DNA of 11,014 nucleotides from positions 1-11,014 of the forward strand of contig CAYTFK010000237.1 in NCBI GenBank assembly GCA_964436865.1, in the 5' to 3' direction. The translations under genes were made by a program, and so were the position numbers. Positions 7,224 to 11,014 of this stretch are shown in pieces; the stretch's first letter is position 1; every line of letters begins with the position of its first letter. A model generated the notes under the pieces. That model was not told the DNA's origin. It ran no database searches and worked only from the letters and a program-made list of their open reading frames with translations. The stretch comes from JAXGPP01 sp964436865. Lineage in GTDB: Bacteria; Planctomycetota; Planctomycetia; Pirellulales; Thermoguttaceae.

Positions 7224-8411
7224 TTACGGTTGCCGGCTCAAGCTGAAGATCGGCAGCATCAATGCCAGGCCGATCCCGCCCACCACCACGCCCATGACGC
7301 TGATCATGATCGGCTCGATCAGGCTGGTGGCCGTCTTGATCGATGTCTCCACCTCGTGGTCGTAGTAGGTGCTCACCCGGGCCAGCACCTTGTCGAGCTT
7401 GCCCGTCTCTTCTCCCGATGAAATCATCTGCACCAGGGCGCGAGGAAAGAGCGGGTTGCCGGACAACACTTCGCAGATTCGCTTGCCGGCGGTGACCTGG
7501 TCCCTGACTTGTTCCCAGACCTTCTCGTAGTGGTAGTTGCCCGAGACCTCGCCGCAGAGGCGAATTGCGTCGAGCATCGGCACGCCGCTTTCGAGCATCG
7601 TGCCCAGCGTGCGGACGCTGCGGCTGATGGTCACCTTGCGTGTTACCGCGCCGGTGATCGGCAGGTGGATCTTGACGAGGTCCAATGCCCGGCGGCCCGG
7701 CTCAGTCCGCCGCGCGATCACCATCGCCGCGATCAGGGCCGCTACGGCGAGCGTCCACAGCATCCAGTGTCCCATCAGCGCCCCGGAGATGCCCATCATG
7801 ATCCTGGTCGGACCGGGGAGTTCCGTTCCGCGCGCCTGGAACAGGGGAATGAACTTGGGAAGAATGTAGGTCAGCAGAAAGACCGTCACGCCGGCGGCCA
7901 GCACCATCATCACCGCGGGGTACGCCATCGCCGCCCGGATGCGGCTCCGGGTCTCAAGTTCCTTGCGCAGGTAGGTCGCAATGCGTTCGAGCATCGGCCC
8001 CATGGAGCCGGTGGCTTCGCTCGCCCGGATCAGCGACACGTAGGTCCTGTCGAAGTGCTTGGGATGCCGCGCCAGCGCCGCCGAAAAATCCTCGCCGGTC
8101 TCGACCGACGATTTGAGATCTTCGAGCACGCGGCGGAGCGACGGATTGTGCTCTTCTTCGATCATTCCTGCCAGAGCTGCCGCCAGCGTGATTCCGGTGT
8201 CGACCATGATCGCCAATTGGCCGGTCGCGTAAATGATCTCCTGCCTGGAGATGCGCCGTGCCAGTAACGGCGCGTCGTCATCCTCCTCGAGGTCCAAAAC
8301 CTGGAATCCGTCGCGGCGGAGCTGTTGCTCGGCCTCCTCGCGGTTCGGCGCGTCGAGCGCGCCCTCGTGAGTCTTGCCGAGCGGATCGCGGACGCGGTAG
8401 GAGAAGGGCAT
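7224..8411 (-). CDS. Type II secretion / type IV pilus inner-membrane platform protein (GspF/PilC family)
   Basis: This 395-residue polytopic protein forms the inner-membrane platform against which the secretion or pilus ATPase works. It has the usual layout: an N-terminal cytoplasmic part, two repeated T2SSF domains (about 63-186 and 265-387) and three membrane segments (about 164-190, 212-233 and 366-390). Conserved family features visible are AYP before the first membrane segment (163-165), the GEETGKL signature in the second repeat (333-339), and IEPIMI at the start of the last segment (365-370). Length is normal (GspF and PilC are about 400). The ATG at 8411 follows the ATPase gene by 39 nt with no strong ribosome binding site. 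GspF and PilC cannot be told apart here because no pseudopilin or secretin gene is in view. Confidence 0.94.
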   Translation of the reverse strand: MPFSYRVRDPLGKTHEGALDAPNREEAEQQLRRDGFQVLDLEEDDDAPLLARRISRQEIIYATGQLAIMVDTGITLAAALAGMIEEEHNPSLRRVLEDLKSSVETGEDFSAALARHPKHFDRTYVSLIRASEATGSMGPMLERIATYLRKELETRSRIRAAMAYPAVMMVLAAGVTVFLLTYILPKFIPLFQARGTELPGPTRIMMGISGALMGHWMLWTLAVAALIAAMVIARRTEPGRRALDLVKIHLPITGAVTRKVTISRSVRTLGTMLESGVPMLDAIRLCGEVSGNYHYEKVWEQVRDQVTAGKRICEVLSGNPLFPRALVQMISSGEETGKLDKVLARVSTYYDHEVETSIKTATSLIEPIMISVMGVVVGGIGLALMLPIFSLSRQP

Positions 8412-8450
8412 GGCAGTGGTGAAGGCGGAGGGTTGGATGGCGATCGCTGG

Positions 8451-10178
8451 CTACCTGGCCTCGACTCCGTCGCGAATGTCGCCGACGATGTGCAAAATCT
8501 CCTCGACGGTGGTGATGCCCTCGCGGACCTTGCGAAAGCCGTCGCGGCGGAGATCGATCATGCCGGACGCCGCAGCCATGCGGCGAAGCTCTCCCAGGTT
8601 GGGGTTGGTGACGATTACGTCGCGCATCTCGTCGTTGATGACCAGCAGTTCGTGCACGCCGATTCGGCCCCGATAACCGGTGTTGCGGCAACTGCGGCAA
8701 CCCATGCCGCGGTAGAAGGCGTCGAATTCATACCCCATCCGCTCCAGTGCTTTGCGGATGGTTCGCGGCGGCTCGTAACTCTCGCGGCATTTCGAGCAGA
8801 CGCGGCGCACCAGCCGCTGCGCGATCACCATGTTCAACGCCGCGCCGATGAGGTACGATTCGGCCCCCATGTTGATCAGCCGGGTGATCGCCGAACAGGC
8901 GTCGTTGGTGTGCAGCGTGCTGAGCACGAGATGCCCGGTGAGCGCCGCCTGGATCGCCGTCCGGGCGGTCTCCTCGTCGCGGACCTCGCCGACCATGATC
9001 ACGTCGGGGTCCTGCCGCAGCAGCGTCCGCAGGGCCTTGGAGAACGTCAGCCCGATCTTCTCCTGCACCTGGAACTGGTTGATCAGCGGCAGGTGGTACT
9101 CGATCGGATCCTCGACGGTACAGACATTGTTCTCCATCGAGCTGATCTCATTCAGCGCGGCATAGAGCGTGGTCGACTTGCCGCTGCCGGTCGGGCCCGT
9201 GGCGAGGATGATTCCGTTGGGGGCCTGGATGTTGTGCCGGAACAAACCGAGGATGTCTTCGGCAAACCCCAGGTCCTCCAGGTTCAGCGACACTCCCTTA
9301 GTGTCGAGCACGCGGATCACCGTCTTCTCGCCGCGCGCCGCCGGGAAGGTGCTCACGCGGAGGTCGATCTTCCGCCCCTCAAGCAGCACGTGCACGCGGC
9401 CATCCTGCGGCAGTCGCCGCTCGCTGATGTCCATGCCGGCCATAATCTTGATCCGGCTGGTCACGGCTCCGAGCAGATGGAGGGGGACTTCCAGCGCTTT
9501 GTGCAGCCGCCCGTCGACGCGGTAGCGGATGCGGAGGCAGCGGTCGCCGGCTTCGATGTGGATGTCGCTGGCGCCGTCCTTCACGGCATTGAAGATGATG
9601 TAGTTCACCAGCCGGATCACCGGCGACTGGCCGGCGATCTCTTCGACGTCGCCGATGTCCTCGATCGCTTCTTCGATCAATGTCACGTCGGCTGCTTCGG
9701 AGTCTTCGATGATGTCGTCGATCACGAAGACTTTCGAGTTCGGCAACGAGGTGATCATCCGCCGGATATCTTTGGCGGTGGCGGCGACGATCTGCACCTT
9801 GTCGCCGGTCAGGCTGGCAATTTCATCGACCAGGAAGAGATTGGACGGCTCCGAGACCGCGATCGTCAGCACGCCGCGGATCAGGAACAGCGGGAGCACG
9901 AGATTGTTCTCGATATACTCGCGCGGCAGCAGGTCGATGACGCGGGGATCGAACATCCGGGCGTCGAGCTTGGCGTAGGGCACGCCGTATTCGGTCGCCA
10001 GGCATTCGACGATCTGGTCCTCGGTGCAGTACTCGCTGTCGACGAGGATTTCTCCCAACAGCCGGCTGCGTCCCCCGTGGCGCTGGCGTTCCAGCGCCGA
10101 CTCGAGCTGCTCGGCGGAAAGATAACCGCGGGCAACGAGCAGATCGCCGAGGCGTCGGGCTGTCGAGAGGCTGGTCAT
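8451..10178 (-). CDS. Type II secretion / type IV pilus assembly ATPase (GspE/PilB family) with MshEN-like N-terminus
   Basis: This 575-residue cytoplasmic hexameric ATPase powers pseudopilus or pilus assembly. The N-terminus (about 1-140) resembles the MshEN domain: R9-L10-G11, L14, G18, L20, L25, L29 and Q32 fit the first c-di-GMP-binding motif; a second copy near 40-63 is degenerate. The ATPase core shows Walker A GPTGSGKS (328-335), the Asp box TVEDPIE (354-360), Walker B with E398 in IMVGEVRD, and the His box LSTLHTND (419-426). A tetracysteine zinc site follows, C461-C464 and C494-C497, with 29 residues between the pairs, the same spacing as in EpsE of Vibrio cholerae. The start at 10178 is an ATG 13 nt after the STAS gene, with little ribosome binding site, so translational coupling is likely. 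MshEN domains occur in both PilB/MshE and some GspE, so the exact system is open. Confidence 0.95.
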   Translation of the reverse strand: MTSLSTARRLGDLLVARGYLSAEQLESALERQRHGGRSRLLGEILVDSEYCTEDQIVECLATEYGVPYAKLDARMFDPRVIDLLPREYIENNLVLPLFLIRGVLTIAVSEPSNLFLVDEIASLTGDKVQIVAATAKDIRRMITSLPNSKVFVIDDIIEDSEAADVTLIEEAIEDIGDVEEIAGQSPVIRLVNYIIFNAVKDGASDIHIEAGDRCLRIRYRVDGRLHKALEVPLHLLGAVTSRIKIMAGMDISERRLPQDGRVHVLLEGRKIDLRVSTFPAARGEKTVIRVLDTKGVSLNLEDLGFAEDILGLFRHNIQAPNGIILATGPTGSGKSTTLYAALNEISSMENNVCTVEDPIEYHLPLINQFQVQEKIGLTFSKALRTLLRQDPDVIMVGEVRDEETARTAIQAALTGHLVLSTLHTNDACSAITRLINMGAESYLIGAALNMVIAQRLVRRVCSKCRESYEPPRTIRKALERMGYEFDAFYRGMGCRSCRNTGYRGRIGVHELLVINDEMRDVIVTNPNLGELRRMAAASGMIDLRRDGFRKVREGITTVEEILHIVGDIRDGVEAR

Positions 10179-10191
10179 GGCGGCAGGCGAA

Positions 10192-10518
10192 TTAGCGGAA
10201 GCTTTTCACGGCGTCAATCACGCTGTCGAACACGTCGAGGTAGCGGTCGAGCCGCGTGATTTCCAGGATTTTGCGGTTGGTGTGATTGGTGGTGGCGATC
10301 CTGAGCTGCCCCCCGACCCCGCGCAGCTTGTCCTGCACGTCGAGCAGAGCCGACAAGCCGGCGCTGTCGATCATTTCCGTGTCGTCGAGGTCGATGACGA
10401 CCTGATCCCGCTCCAGCCGCCCCACGCAGTGTACAAGCTCCTCGGCATGATCGTGGCCGAGCTCCTGTGGGGTGTGGACCACCACAACGCTGCCGAAGAC
10501 CTCGGTGGGCAGGTTCAT
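10192..10518 (-). CDS. STAS-domain protein, anti-sigma factor antagonist-like
   Basis: This 108-residue single STAS domain resembles SpoIIAA/RsbV. Such proteins bind an anti-sigma factor or kinase partner and are switched off by phosphorylation of one serine. Here the motif is EMIDSAGLSALL, with S52 in DSAGL aligned to the phosphorylated serine of SpoIIAA (Ser58). The rest fits the fold: an early beta strand (VVVVHTP, 11-17), the strand QVVIDLDD (39-46), and LRIATTN later. Its ATG overlaps the stop of the upstream receiver gene (ATGA, 10515-10518), so the two are translationally coupled, and the ATPase gene follows after 13 nt. No anti-sigma factor or PP2C phosphatase gene is visible in the window. 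The partner may lie upstream, or the domain may act as a local scaffold or switch rather than in sigma control. Confidence 0.9.
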   Translation of the reverse strand: MNLPTEVFGSVVVVHTPQELGHDHAEELVHCVGRLERDQVVIDLDDTEMIDSAGLSALLDVQDKLRGVGGQLRIATTNHTNRKILEITRLDRYLDVFDSVIDAVKSFR

Positions 10519-10910
10519 GGCGACCCCGCCAGCGGCAAGGAGCCGCTCAGAGTCTGTTCGATCATCTCGAGGAGCTCGCGGGGACTGAACGGTTTGGCAA
10601 TCACCTGGAGAATGTTGAGCGTATCGGCCAGCTCTTCGTGGTCCAGTTCGAAGCCCTTTCCGGTGAGCATCAGAATCGGCAGGCCGCGCGTTTCCTCATG
10701 ATCGCGGACTCGGCGTGCCAGGCCCAGTCCGTCGAGCCGGGGCATCTGGCAGTCGGTCACGAGCAGGTCCGGCTTGCGGTCGCAGATCGCCTGCCATCCC
10801 TCTTCGCCGTTGCCGGCCATCCGCACCTCATAGCCGGCCCGCTTGAGCTTGAACTCGGCCGCGCGGAGGATGTGGATCTCGTCGTCGCAGAGCAGAATGC
10901 TGTGGCTCAT
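10515..10910 (-). CDS. Stand-alone response regulator receiver domain (CheY-like)
   Basis: This 131-residue protein is a single receiver domain with no output domain. All functional residues are present: the acidic pair D9-D10 (LLCDDE), the phosphoacceptor D53 (VTDCQMP), the switch threonine T83 (LMLTGKG), and lysine K106 (IAKPFSP). The last 15 or so residues are a short tail with Pro and Gly. A receiver without a DNA-binding domain acts by protein contact, as CheY does, so control of a neighbouring protein rather than transcription is likely. The start is ATG at 10910, 13 nt downstream of the stop of the partial upstream gene, with a poor ribosome binding site. Its stop overlaps the STAS start by 4 nt. 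Confidence 0.94.
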   Translation of the reverse strand: MSHSILLCDDEIHILRAAEFKLKRAGYEVRMAGNGEEGWQAICDRKPDLLVTDCQMPRLDGLGLARRVRDHEETRGLPILMLTGKGFELDHEELADTLNILQVIAKPFSPRELLEMIEQTLSGSLPLAGSP

Positions 10911-10923
10911 AGCGGAACTCGCG

Positions 10924-11014
10924 TCAGGCTTTGATAGCGGGCCGTGCGGACTCGCCGAAGATCTTGCCGGCGCTCGGCAGACTCGCGATGAACTTGCTTC
11001 CCACCCCCAGCGTG
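10924..11014 (-). CDS. C-terminal end of a probable sensor histidine kinase (5' part outside the window)
   Basis: Only the last 30 codons are visible, ending in TGA at 10924-10926. The peptide reads LGVGSKFIASLPS and then a tail rich in small and charged residues (KIFGESARPAIKA). The pattern G-x-G-S-x-F followed by LP is the usual last strand of the HATPase_c domain of histidine kinases, and a kinase directly upstream of a receiver gene fits a two-component pair. The match is short, so a hybrid kinase or another GHKL ATPase is also possible. The other two frames give no recognisable sequence. Confidence 0.5.
   Translation of the reverse strand, partial: TLGVGSKFIASLPSAGKIFGESARPAIKA

Noticed and set aside
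7509..8267. 252-codon plus-strand frame antisense to the GspF-like gene
   Set aside because: Shadow of the platform-protein gene; biased His/Arg/Asp composition and no family resemblance.
8325..10259. 644-codon open frame on the plus strand, antisense to the ATPase gene
   Set aside because: It is a shadow of the GC-rich gspE/pilB-like gene. The translation is rich in His, Asp, Arg and Gln without domains, while the minus strand encodes a complete ATPase with all motifs.

Overview
The window most likely comes from a planctomycete, perhaps of the Pirellulales. This is inferred, not proven. The evidence is a GC-rich genome with GC-rich third codon positions, a 23S rRNA gene that is not preceded by a 16S gene, a planctomycete-like 65-residue S21, and a small coiled-coil protein of a kind I associate with that phylum. 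Good Shine-Dalgarno sequences (AAGGAG, GGAGG) precede some genes but not others.

Layout. Positions 1-2498 hold most of a 23S rRNA gene on the minus strand; its 3' end, roughly 430 nt, lies beyond the left edge. Its upstream side (2499-2960) carries a leader with hairpins, a boxA-like antitermination element and two candidate promoters. No 16S or tRNA gene is visible there. A UbiB/ABC1-family kinase gene follows on the plus strand, divergent from the rRNA (3232-4929). A small coiled-coil protein gene lies on the minus strand (4993-5178). A 475-bp divergent intergenic region with several inverted repeats separates it from the plus-strand gene for ribosomal protein S21 (5654-5851). The rest, 5989 to the right edge, is a minus-strand cluster. 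In transcription order it is: the C-terminal end of a probable sensor histidine kinase (partial), a stand-alone CheY-like receiver, a STAS-domain protein, a GspE/PilB ATPase, a GspF/PilC inner-membrane platform protein, and a thiolase.

How it fits together. The cluster couples a two-component and anti-sigma-antagonist-type signalling set directly to the motor and membrane platform of a type II secretion or type IV pilus-like machine. The receiver and STAS genes overlap by 4 nt (ATGA), and the next gaps are 13, 39 and 56 nt, so one transcript is likely. The ATPase also carries an N-terminal MshEN-type motif that in relatives binds cyclic-di-GMP. No pseudopilin, secretin or prepilin peptidase gene lies in this window, so the secretion or pilus identity remains open. 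I found no CRISPR array, insertion sequence, prophage gene or tRNA gene. The most informative signals are the free-standing 23S transcription unit and the signalling-secretion operon.
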